A stretch of DNA of 5,908 bases from NCBI GenBank assembly GCA_028293265.1, contig JAQGPB010000356.1:1-5908 (forward strand). Reading direction: 5' to 3'. Both the position numbers and the translations under genes were made by a program. Within the stretch, counting starts at the first letter, position 1. Each line of letters starts with the position of its first letter. This stretch comes from Pedosphaera sp. Its GTDB lineage: Bacteria; Verrucomicrobiota; Verrucomicrobiae; Limisphaerales; Pedosphaeraceae. A model generated the notes under the pieces. That model did not search any database. It had not been told where the DNA came from and was given only the letters and a program-made list of their open reading frames with translations. Below, in pieces: positions 1-5,584 of this stretch.

Positions 1-53
1 CGATGTTCGATGTTTCGGAGAATCTTTTAAATGAATTGCTCATCATCGCAGTT

Positions 54-169
54 GTCGGAGCGCGCCCGGCCTCGGGCCCAGCAATCATCTTCGGCCCGGC
101 TTTTTTTGAACCAGTCTGCCGTTCCGCCCCCTTGCATATCGCTGCGCCCGGGGACGGGCGCGCTCCGAC
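54..169. repeat. 15-bp perfect inverted repeat flanking the terminator, with an alternative local hairpin
   Basis: GTCGGAGCGCGCCCG (54-68) is the exact reverse complement of 155-169. The 86-nt interval contains the terminator, whose stem begins at the very next base, 69. The inner part of the right arm (155-161, CGGGCGC) can instead pair with GCGCCCG at 144-150, closing a GGGA loop of GNRA type. The two pairings are mutually exclusive. Pairing is seen directly; any role as leader, attenuator or recombination site is inference. Confidence 0.6.
69..107 (+). terminator. Rho-independent terminator of an upstream gene
   Basis: The stem pairs GCC (69-71) and GGGCC (74-78), with a TC bulge, to GGCCC (93-97) and GGC (98-100). 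The loop is 14 nt and a run of seven T follows at 101-107. GC-rich stem plus T-run on the plus strand is the classical intrinsic terminator pattern. It should end a plus-strand gene lying left of the window. The last codons of that gene may lie in the first 34 bases, because frame 1 stops at 28-30 and frame 2 at 32-34, but too little is present to identify it. Confidence 0.75.
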
Positions 170-286
170 GAGCTGCACCTTCATTGGTTTACAGTGTTGC
201 GGGGATTTGGGAACTGTGCGTTTGGCGGCACACCCCGTCCTTTTGATTGCAGAGTTCCACCGCAATCTGAATACTCACTCTGGCGC

Positions 287-3166
287 ATGAAATCCAAACG
301 CTGGTTGCTATCGGTCGCCGGGGCTGGGGCATTGTTCGGCATGACTCTGTCCTGCCTGGGCCAGCATGGCTCGAATTGGCGCGTTTACCGGGCCGCCGAC
401 GGCCTGCCTGACACCCAGATCGCGGCCATCACCGTGGGGCCGCATGGCCATCTTTGGGTGCGCCATCCCTACAAGGAATGGGTCGGCTGGCTGGACGGTT
501 ACGAGGTCAAGGCCATCCCTGGGCCGGGTTTGGGGACCAGCCGGATTTACGAAAGCGCCGCCGGGCAGATTTGGACCTGCAGCATCGAGGGGTTGCAACG
601 TTACCAGGACCCGGAGAATGGCTGGATCCATTATTCGATGCCCGAGGTGGCTGACGAATATCGCACCAACAGCCTCAATTTTTATCGCACCGGCGTTCCC
701 CTTTGTCCGCTCAAGCAAAATCATCTGCTCCTGCTGCTCCCCGACCGGTTGATCGAGTGCGACGTCGAGAATCCAACCCGCCCGCTGACCACCTTGCTGC
801 GCGCCGCCAATCAAACCGGTCTCCAAAAATTCTTCGGACTGGCAACGGCCCGCGATGGCGGCCTCTGGATCACCGGCGCAAAGGGTCTCACCAAAGTGCC
901 CGGCCCGGTCCGCAATTTGAAGCCGGACACCATTTGGGAGGAGCATCTGCCGCCCGAGGCAAAGCAATTGCGAAATCTGCGCGAGCCGATTGAAGACGAG
1001 GAAGGCGGCGTCACTTGCCTGGCTGAAGCTCCGGACGGCAGCCGCCAATTCATTGCGCATTTTGACGGACAGCAATGGACGGCGCAATCCACTTTCAGCG
1101 AAAAGATCACCCAAGGCTGGCGCAGTCCCGATAAAATCTGCTGGGCTACGACGCCGGCTTCACTGCTCGAAATTAAGGCCGGGGCCGCGCAGTTCGTGAC
1201 GAATGAAACCATTCCCGCGCGCCGCTTTTTGGATGTGGCGGTCGAGACCAACGGGATTTTCTGGCTGGCGACCTCGGATGGGTTGTTTCGCTACGCGCCT
1301 CTGTGCTGGCGGATTCCCGCCAATGCGCCGGGTCTCGATTCTTCTGTCTCCTGTCTGACCGAAGACCGCGAGGACCGCATCTGGGCCGCCACCGCCGGCG
1401 GGCTGCAACTTTTTCAGAATGAGCATTGGACGAATTTTGCGTTTCCGCCGGAGTTGGGCGGCGATGCCCGGGAGAATCGCGCCTTGTTCGCGCTGACCAA
1501 CGGCACGGTCGTGATGGAAGCGGATGGGCGGTTGCTGCAATTCGATCCCAGAACAAGCCGCTTTAATTACGTCAGCGACCCGCAGGCGGCTCAACTCAAG
1601 CCGCTCGGACTGCTCAAAGGTGGAACGCTTTGCGTGCAGGCGATCAGTTCCGATTCATCGGGTGGCCGCGTTGCCCGCCTGGAGGTTTTCGATGGCGCGA
1701 CATTCACCGGCTTTCCCCTGCCCCAACCCGACCTCGGTTCCAGCAATGAACCGCACCTTTTCCTCGCCTCCCAGAATGGCAATCTTTGGCTGGCTGGCAC
1801 CAAGGGCATCTCCTGGTATCATGACAAAAAATGGCAAGCCTTCACCCCTGCAACCCAACCGGCTTCGGCCGGACTGGCCTGCATGGCGGAAATCAGCGAC
1901 GGCAAAATCTGGTGCGGCATCGAGGACAAAATCTGGGAGTTCGATGGCAAGACTTGGAACTTGATTCGCGCCGGGTTCGACCGGGTGAACGCCCTGACCA
2001 AGACCGCCGATGGCAGCATTTGGGTCGCCTCCGACAACGGCCTGCACCGCTTTTTGCACGGAACCTGGACGGCCAACGGCGCCGAAGAGGGCTTGCCGCC
2101 GGGCGCCGCCGTCCGCGCAGTTTATGAAGACCGGCACGGGCATCTTTGGGCCGCCACCGCGCGCGGCCTCTGTCTCTATCATCAGGACGCCGACCTTGAT
2201 CCGCCGCAAACCTTTGTCCAAAATCTGCCCGAGCGCAACAACACCGTCCCGGAAGGCGCGTTTGTAAACATCTCCTTCGGCGCGCAGGACAAATGGAAAT
2301 ACACCGCCGAGGACCGGCTGGTTTATTCCTACCGGTTGGACGGCCAGGATTGGTCTCCCTTTCAAGAGCAGCGCAATGCCTCGTTCCTCGATCTGCCCGC
2401 GGGCAAACATTCCTTCTTTGTCCGCAGCATGGACCGCAATTGGAACGTGGACCCCAAACCGGCCGTGCTTGAATTCGCCATCGCCGCGCCTTGGTACCGG
2501 GAAACGCGGCTCATGCTGATTTCCTCGGCCGGTCTGGCCGCCGCGCTCTTCTTCGCCGGACTCGCGTTCAACCGTCACCGGCGCCTGGTCCGCAGCTATG
2601 CGGAAGTCGAGGCCAAGGTCGCGTTGCGCACGAAGCAATTGGAAATTGCCAACCAGGAATTGTTTCACAGCCAGAAAATGAACGCCCTGGGCACGCTCGC
2701 CGCCGGGATCGCGCATGATTTCAACAACATCCTCTCCATCATCAAGGGCTCCGCGCAAATCATCGAAAGCAACCTCGATGATCCGGGAAAAATCGCCACC
2801 CGCACCGACCGCATCAAAACCGTCGTCGAGCAGGGCGCGGGCATCGTCAAGGCCATGCTCGGTTTCAGCCGCACCTCGGACCATCACCTGGCCTGGTGCA
2901 ACGTCAATGCCGTGGTCGAGGAAACCGTCAAATTGCTCGGTGACCGTTTCCTGCGCGAAACGGAAGTTCAATTCACCCCTTCCCCTGCCCTGCCCGAAGT
3001 TCCGGCGTCAAAGGATTTCATCCAGCAGATTCTGTTGAATTTTATTTTCAACGCCGCCGAGGCCATGACCGAACGACGTCAGGTGATTTTGAACGCCACC
3101 CAGTCAAGCCAACTGCCTCCGACCTTGCCGCTCAAACCGGCCATCGCCGCGTCTTACAACTTGTAA
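287..3166 (+). CDS. Propeller-type sensor histidine kinase, cut short by an in-frame stop in the ATPase domain
   Basis: Membrane sensor kinase expected to autophosphorylate on a histidine and pass the phosphate to the regulator encoded downstream. The ATG at 287 is preferred over an in-frame start at 194 because it places a signal peptide at the N-terminus (MKSKRWLLS, then a hydrophobic core to about residue 25). Two-component-regulator propeller blades follow, with [IL]W.a...GL..[FY] signatures near residues 96, 193, 325, 365, 500, 541, 578 and 620. A Y_Y_Y domain spans about 660-731, a transmembrane helix 742-762 and a coiled-coil linker about 765-795. The H-box AGIAHDFNN carries the likely phosphoacceptor His810, and the N-box is NFIFNAAEAM (Asn922). 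TAA at 3164-3166 ends the protein at residue 959, before the G1, F and G2 ATP-binding boxes, which continue in the same frame after the stop. As written the kinase should not bind ATP normally. No Shine-Dalgarno sequence is visible. The fold assignment is firm; activity is doubtful. Confidence 0.9.
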   Translation: MKSKRWLLSVAGAGALFGMTLSCLGQHGSNWRVYRAADGLPDTQIAAITVGPHGHLWVRHPYKEWVGWLDGYEVKAIPGPGLGTSRIYESAAGQIWTCSIEGLQRYQDPENGWIHYSMPEVADEYRTNSLNFYRTGVPLCPLKQNHLLLLLPDRLIECDVENPTRPLTTLLRAANQTGLQKFFGLATARDGGLWITGAKGLTKVPGPVRNLKPDTIWEEHLPPEAKQLRNLREPIEDEEGGVTCLAEAPDGSRQFIAHFDGQQWTAQSTFSEKITQGWRSPDKICWATTPASLLEIKAGAAQFVTNETIPARRFLDVAVETNGIFWLATSDGLFRYAPLCWRIPANAPGLDSSVSCLTEDREDRIWAATAGGLQLFQNEHWTNFAFPPELGGDARENRALFALTNGTVVMEADGRLLQFDPRTSRFNYVSDPQAAQLKPLGLLKGGTLCVQAISSDSSGGRVARLEVFDGATFTGFPLPQPDLGSSNEPHLFLASQNGNLWLAGTKGISWYHDKKWQAFTPATQPASAGLACMAEISDGKIWCGIEDKIWEFDGKTWNLIRAGFDRVNALTKTADGSIWVASDNGLHRFLHGTWTANGAEEGLPPGAAVRAVYEDRHGHLWAATARGLCLYHQDADLDPPQTFVQNLPERNNTVPEGAFVNISFGAQDKWKYTAEDRLVYSYRLDGQDWSPFQEQRNASFLDLPAGKHSFFVRSMDRNWNVDPKPAVLEFAIAAPWYRETRLMLISSAGLAAALFFAGLAFNRHRRLVRSYAEVEAKVALRTKQLEIANQELFHSQKMNALGTLAAGIAHDFNNILSIIKGSAQIIESNLDDPGKIATRTDRIKTVVEQGAGIVKAMLGFSRTSDHHLAWCNVNAVVEETVKLLGDRFLRETEVQFTPSPALPEVPASKDFIQQILLNFIFNAAEAMTERRQVILNATQSSQLPPTLPLKPAIAASYNL

Positions 3167-3202
3167 TCGGAGAAGGATTTCGGCAGCGGCATCGCGCCGG
3201 AA

Positions 3203-3412
3203 GTGATGCCGCGCATTTTCGAGCCATTCTTCACCACCAAGGCATTTTCCACGCGGCGCGGCACCGGCCTGGGTCTCTCGATGGTGTATGAATTGGCGCG
3301 CCAGATGGAATGCGGACTGAACGTCGAATCCAAGCCCGGCGAGGGCAGCGTCTTCACCCTCATCCTGCCCGTGCGCGATTTGCCAGTGGACGAACCGGAT
3401 AAAAAAGTGTAA
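3203..3412 (+). CDS. C-terminal ATP-binding remnant of the sensor kinase, separated by a premature stop
   Basis: The same reading frame as the kinase continues from 3167, directly after its stop, to TAA at 3410-3412. It supplies the missing half of the HATPase_c domain: G1 box DFGSG (3176-3190), F box FEPFFTTK and G2 box GTGLGLSMVYE, then the usual last strands ending near FTLILPV. The GTG at 3203, followed at once by ATG, is the first possible start, but it lies after the G1 box and has no properly spaced ribosome site. A separately translated protein would therefore lack G1. The best reading is 3167-3412 as the 3' end of one interrupted gene (287-3412, 1,041 codons before the final stop). 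A sequencing error, true pseudogenisation and stop readthrough cannot be told apart here. Confidence 0.7.
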   Translation: MMPRIFEPFFTTKAFSTRRGTGLGLSMVYELARQMECGLNVESKPGEGSVFTLILPVRDLPVDEPDKKV

Positions 3413-3435
3413 ATCAACCTCAACCCACTAAAGTT

Positions 3436-4083
3436 ATGGACGTGGCAAAGATTCTGATTGTTGAAGATGACGACCTTCAATACGAGATTTACGAGGAAGC
3501 CCTCTCCAAATACAAATTGACCCGCGTCCTCACCGGCAGCGAGGCGTTGGCCGTCATCGCCAAGGACCCTCCCAAACTGCTGATTTTGGACCACGTCCTC
3601 GCCCAAGGCGAACTCGGCCTGAGCTTCCTGCCCGAGTTCAAGGAATTGATGCCGTTTGTTCCCATCATCGTCGTTTCCGGCGCGCTCGAGGTGCATCAGC
3701 AAATTCACGCGCTCCAAGGACCGCGCCGCGCCCATTACTGCCTGACCAAGCCGGTGGACATCCACGACCTGAAAAAAACCGTGGCGACCGCCTTGAAAGA
3801 TTGCGGCGAAAGCGAAGTCGTGCGCCAGTTTGAAGCCTTGGAACGCGCCCAGCGGGTGGACGCCCAGGAACTTTTCAGCCGTTCCACCGACCGTCTCAGC
3901 CGCCAAAACAAAATCATCGAAGCCATTGGCAAGTCCACCGGACGGCCCAACATCTCCGCCTTCGCCCGGGAATTCGGCGTGGCGCGCCGCACCATCATCC
4001 GCGACTTGCAGGAACTCATCCGCCGGGGACAACTGAAGCCCGAAGTTTACCCTGAGTGGGAAAATCCCGAGCCGGAGGAATGA
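3436..4083 (+). CDS. Response regulator: receiver domain plus helix-turn-helix output
   Basis: A 215-residue protein, the probable phosphorylation partner of the kinase. The receiver domain (about 4-122) has the acidic pocket E10-D11-D12, phosphoacceptor Asp52 in LLILDH, the switch residue Ser81 in VVSG and the conserved Lys105-Pro106 after strand 5. A polar linker (about 125-160) leads to a C-terminal helix-turn-helix (about 158-200). Its ISAFAREFGVARRTIIRDLQ segment resembles DeoR or HTH_11-type domains, in which the RRTIIRDLQ part is the recognition helix. The tail is acidic and proline-rich. The output does not look like the usual OmpR, NarL or NtrC types. The gene starts 23 bases after the kinase frame ends, on the same strand, so co-transcription is likely. 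There is no evident Shine-Dalgarno sequence. Target genes are unknown. Receiver assignment is certain; the exact HTH family is inferred. Confidence 0.92.
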   Translation: MDVAKILIVEDDDLQYEIYEEALSKYKLTRVLTGSEALAVIAKDPPKLLILDHVLAQGELGLSFLPEFKELMPFVPIIVVSGALEVHQQIHALQGPRRAHYCLTKPVDIHDLKKTVATALKDCGESEVVRQFEALERAQRVDAQELFSRSTDRLSRQNKIIEAIGKSTGRPNISAFAREFGVARRTIIRDLQELIRRGQLKPEVYPEWENPEPEE

Positions 4084-4085
4084 CA

Positions 4086-4137
4086 GCAGCAAGCATTAAT
4101 AATGACGGCTGACATCACCTCTCATTGTGCCTGCTGC
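4086..4137. repeat. Long-loop inverted repeat at the convergent gene junction
   Basis: GCAGCAAGCA (4086-4095) pairs with TGCCTGCTGC (4128-4137), nine Watson-Crick pairs plus one wobble. Inside it AATGA (4101-4105) pairs with TCATT (4122-4126). It spans the 38-bp gap between two converging genes and enters the last codons of the minus-strand gene. It could serve as a weak bidirectional terminator, but there is no T-run on either strand and the loop is long. Confidence 0.25.
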
Positions 4138-4559
4138 TTGACTTGGTTGACCTGCTTGACCAGATCGTGAAACTTGGCCACCGCGTCAATCTGCTTCGGG
4201 TCGGTCAGTTTCGCTTTCTCCAGCTTGACCACTTTTTCCAGCACGCCCAGAAAATCCAGGATCGTTCCCAATTGACTGCCATACCCAGCCACCTCGGTAA
4301 TGATCTTGCGTTCGATCACGGGGTTGCCCTTGATTTGGTTCGTGAATTGGACTAGGGAGAAAGACCAGGGATTGATGGTCTGCGACAGATTGGTCGGTAC
4401 CAGTTGCAGAAATTTCTGATACTCATCGGAAGTCCCGCTCCGGTAATTATCCATGATCTCCTTCTGCGACTCTGAAACAATTCCCCAATTCCGCCAAAAC
4501 GGGATCGAAGCCTCGACTGCCTTGCCCCACCATTCAAAAACATTGGTTGCGTTGTTCAT
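4122..4559 (-). CDS. Small soluble, probably helical protein of unknown function
   Basis: A 145-residue protein that I do not recognise with certainty. The ATG at 4559 is chosen because GGGAGGAA (4569-4562) lies just upstream, the best Shine-Dalgarno match in the window; the ATG at 4577 and the one at 4625 lack this. There is no signal peptide, no membrane segment and no cysteine. The N-terminus is aromatic (EWWGKAVEA, then IPFWRNWGIV). A central segment contains NPWSFSLVQFTNQIKGN. The C-terminal half looks amphipathic and helical, with regular leucine/valine spacing (LGVLEKVVKLEKAK), ending in a Gln/Lys-rich tail. Size, helicity and aromatic start recall phasins or PHA-synthase accessory proteins, but this is a loose resemblance and no PHA gene is nearby. 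It converges on the response regulator and so lies outside that operon. A hairpin (4581-4595) sits in its leader. Confidence 0.75.
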   Translation of the reverse strand: MNNATNVFEWWGKAVEASIPFWRNWGIVSESQKEIMDNYRSGTSDEYQKFLQLVPTNLSQTINPWSFSLVQFTNQIKGNPVIERKIITEVAGYGSQLGTILDFLGVLEKVVKLEKAKLTDPKQIDAVAKFHDLVKQVNQVKQQAQ

Positions 4560-4569
4560 GATTCCTCCC
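4560..4569 (-). promoter_or_regulatory. Strong Shine-Dalgarno sequence fixing the start at 4559
   Basis: Read on the minus strand, GGGAGGAATC immediately precedes ATG, with GGAGG four bases from the start codon. The kinase, response regulator and ABC exporter starts show nothing comparable, so this site both decides the start and marks the gene as different in its initiation signal. Confidence 0.7.
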
Positions 4570-4580
4570 GAGTTCATTTT

Positions 4581-4595
4581 GAGACGATTTGTCTC
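4581..4595 (-). promoter_or_regulatory. Short hairpin or operator-like inverted repeat in the leader of the 145-aa gene
   Basis: GAGAC (4581-4585) and GTCTC (4591-4595) form a perfect 5-bp repeat around a 5-base spacer, 21 bases upstream of the ATG at 4559. It may be an operator half-site pair or an RNA hairpin. A repeat this short could also occur by chance. Confidence 0.25.
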
Positions 4596-4720
4596 TGCTG
4601 AATATTGCACAGATGGCGGGCACATTCGCCGGGAAGAATTCTGAAAACCGCTCTCCCCTCGCTAGGTTCTTCGAACCGATTGAAGCACAAGGCGGTGCCT
4701 CTTGTCCAGCTAATACCGCA

Positions 4721-4760
4721 TCTGGTTTGAATCTGCGGGCAATAAAGGTCTCAAACCAGA
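4721..4760. repeat. Perfect 10-bp inverted repeat, 20-nt loop
   Basis: TCTGGTTTGA (4721-4730) is the exact reverse complement of TCAAACCAGA (4751-4760). It lies 23 bases from the larger inverted repeat at 4784 and is most simply read as a second stem of the same structured element. Confidence 0.6.
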
Positions 4761-4783
4761 AGTCGTTCCATTGCGGAAAAACA

Positions 4784-4858
4784 GAAAGGGCTTCGGTGTT
4801 CCCCGATACGAGCCTGGCTCGCACCAGCTTTTCCTCGTTGAACACCGAAGCGCCTTTC
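4784..4858. repeat. Long inverted repeat (18/19-nt arms) with a nested hairpin
   Basis: The left arm 4784-4801 (GAAAGGGCTTCGGTGTTC) matches the reverse complement of the right arm 4840-4858 at every base except one extra C in the right arm. The 38-nt loop contains a second perfect hairpin, CGAGC-CTG-GCTCG (4809-4821). No T-run follows on either strand, so it is not an obvious intrinsic terminator. It could be a stem of a non-coding RNA, a folded mobile element of REP or MITE type, or a protein-binding cruciform. Confidence 0.7.
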
Positions 4859-4996
4859 GCACCCATGAACTGCTCGCAATTGGCAACCAACCATTTGCTT
4901 GCTAACTTACTAACTAACCACTACTGGCTTCCTTCAACACTGCCTTGCAGTGACGTACATCTCCAACCAACCCGCTCACTGCCGCGGGAAATTCAG

Positions 4997-5036
4997 ACCA
5001 TCTGGGCGCAGCAGCACAAATTCGCGCCCAGATGGT
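4997..5036. repeat. Perfect 13-bp inverted repeat, 14-nt loop
   Basis: ACCATCTGGGCGC (4997-5009) is the exact reverse complement of GCGCCCAGATGGT (5024-5036). The stem is GC-rich and strong in RNA. Plus-strand sequence after it is C-rich without a T-run, and minus-strand sequence beyond it has only a short TTT, so a simple terminator is unlikely though a weak minus-strand one is possible. Confidence 0.65.
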
Positions 5037-5285
5037 TCAGCCCCACCCCCTAAAATCACGATCCGACCGGCTGGCCCCCTTGGCGAACTTCGCGCCCTCC
5101 GGCTGCGCATGCAACCAGGCCGGCAATCGTCTCGCTGAAAAATGGTTCCCCACCCCGAGCAACCGCGCCTGATAATCTCCCAGGTAAGCGTAAGTACTGG
5201 AATACCCGCCCACCCACTTGGCGGGCTGCGCTCCATCAATCCTTACTCTCCCACTTGGGTTGAATATGTATAATTTACGCGCCAT
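5037..5285 (-). CDS. Doubtful small ORF, 82 aa
   Basis: An open frame starting with MARKLYIFNPSGRVRIDGAQ and rich in aromatic and basic residues, with no domain I recognise, no signal peptide and no membrane segment. There is no Shine-Dalgarno sequence before the ATG at 5285, though that is also true of several real genes here. Its stop lies next to the 13-bp inverted repeat, and it contains a small hairpin CCCGCC/GGCGGG (5205-5225). Overlapping frames are also open, so chance in GC-rich DNA is a serious alternative. It could be a small real gene, or part of the same repeat element as the hairpin-rich DNA to its left. Confidence 0.2.
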   Translation of the reverse strand: MARKLYIFNPSGRVRIDGAQPAKWVGGYSSTYAYLGDYQARLLGVGNHFSARRLPAWLHAQPEGAKFAKGASRSDRDFRGWG

Positions 5286-5290
5286 ATAAT
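5260..5290 (+). promoter_or_regulatory. Possible sigma-70-like promoter at the start of an AT-rich block
   Basis: TTGAAT (5260-5265) lies 19 bases before TATAAT (5285-5290); another TATAAT is at 5269-5274. The surrounding DNA changes here from GC-rich to AT-rich, as expected upstream of a gene. The spacing is two bases longer than ideal, the distance to the ABC exporter start is nearly 300 bases, and promoter consensus in this lineage is uncertain. Confidence 0.2.
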
Positions 5291-5357
5291 TGATGTGTAT
5301 CGGACGTTGCCATTTATTTAAGCAGTCTCAATGCCAACTCAAAATCCCTCTAAAATC

Positions 5358-5424
5358 GTGTGATTTCAACTTACGTAAGGACGTGTGCGTAATATTCCCA
5401 CGCAATCACGCGTGAAAATCACAC
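5358..5424. promoter_or_regulatory. Cluster of symmetric sites upstream of the ABC exporter; candidate operator region
   Basis: GTGTGATTT (5358-5366) and AAATCACAC (5416-5424) are exact inverted copies 49 bases apart. Between them lie the palindrome CTTACGTAAG (5370-5379), the hairpin TGCGT/ACGCA (5386-5404) and the palindrome CACGCGTG (5407-5414). Each alone is within chance expectation. Their nesting in a non-coding upstream region is what suggests regulator binding. Confidence 0.3.
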
Positions 5425-5584
5425 ACTCTGCAATTCATTCCGTTCGTAATTTGAAATTTCCGATCCGAAATCCGAATTATCTGTGGTCGTCCCCGAATCT
5501 GCGGGGCAAAATATTGTGATTTCCGACCTGAAGCCGCATTAAACTGGATTTCCAAGCATCCCCCGCCCTAAAATCTCGACGCCG
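5425..5584. other. AT-rich upstream region of the ABC exporter, no gene
   Basis: No coding frame is supported here. The palindrome GAAATTTC (5453-5460) overlaps the first of three copies of TCCGA (5459, 5464, 5471), and a small hairpin CCCCG/CGGGG lies at 5491-5506. No clear ribosome site precedes the ATG at 5585. The promoter of the exporter is presumably within this stretch or just upstream. Confidence 0.4.

Larger units (their letters stand above)
4581..5036. other. Hairpin-rich non-coding region; candidate structured RNA or small interspersed element
   Basis: Successive inverted repeats occupy this stretch: GAGAC/GTCTC (4581-4595), GGTTC/GAACC (4665-4677), ACAAGGC with GCC and TTGT (4687-4705, small bulge), a perfect 10-bp repeat (4721-4760), an 18/19-nt repeat with a nested hairpin (4784-4858), and a perfect 13-bp repeat (4997-5036). 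Open frames cross it on both strands (4589-5053 plus, 4534-4890 minus), but none has a recognisable domain or ribosome site, and the minus one overlaps the well-supported start of the 145-aa gene. The density of pairing suggests that structure, not protein, is constrained. Which strand is transcribed cannot be decided by reading. Confidence 0.4.

Noticed and set aside
194..286. An earlier in-frame start for the kinase at 194
   Set aside because: It would bury the signal peptide behind 31 residues of non-secretory sequence; the ATG at 287 gives a normal N-terminal signal.
308..1114. Minus-strand open frame opposite the first propeller blades
   Set aside because: It is a shadow of the propeller-coding strand, with no recognisable motif or ribosome site.
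1655..2971. Long minus-strand open frame (438 codons) opposite the kinase
   Set aside because: The plus strand encodes clear propeller, Y_Y_Y and kinase motifs throughout; long antisense frames are common in GC-rich coding DNA.
3140..3210. A frameshift as the cause of kinase truncation
   Set aside because: Codon counting shows that the residues after the stop are in the same frame as before it, so the break is a stop codon and not an indel.
3154..4092. Minus-strand open frame (312 codons) opposite the response regulator
   Set aside because: The plus strand carries a full receiver domain with all key residues; the antisense translation shows no domain.
4665..4680. GGTTCGAA on the minus strand, resembling a tRNA T-loop
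   Set aside because: No matching acceptor, D or anticodon stems can be built around it.
4708..4721. AGCTAATACCGCAT, identical to a stretch of the 16S rRNA V2 region
   Set aside because: The flanks do not continue as 16S; a 14-base match alone is not an rRNA fragment.
4534..4890. 118-codon minus-strand open frame upstream of the 145-aa gene
   Set aside because: It overlaps the well-supported start and ribosome site of the 145-aa gene in another frame and shows no known family; hairpins explain the sequence better.
4589..5053. 154-codon plus-strand open frame in the intergenic region
   Set aside because: No domain, no ribosome site, and it runs through several long inverted repeats; the opposite strand is equally open.
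4729..5505. 11-bp direct repeat GAATCTGCGGG at 4729 and 5495
   Set aside because: A repeat of this length is expected by chance in a window of nearly 6 kb.
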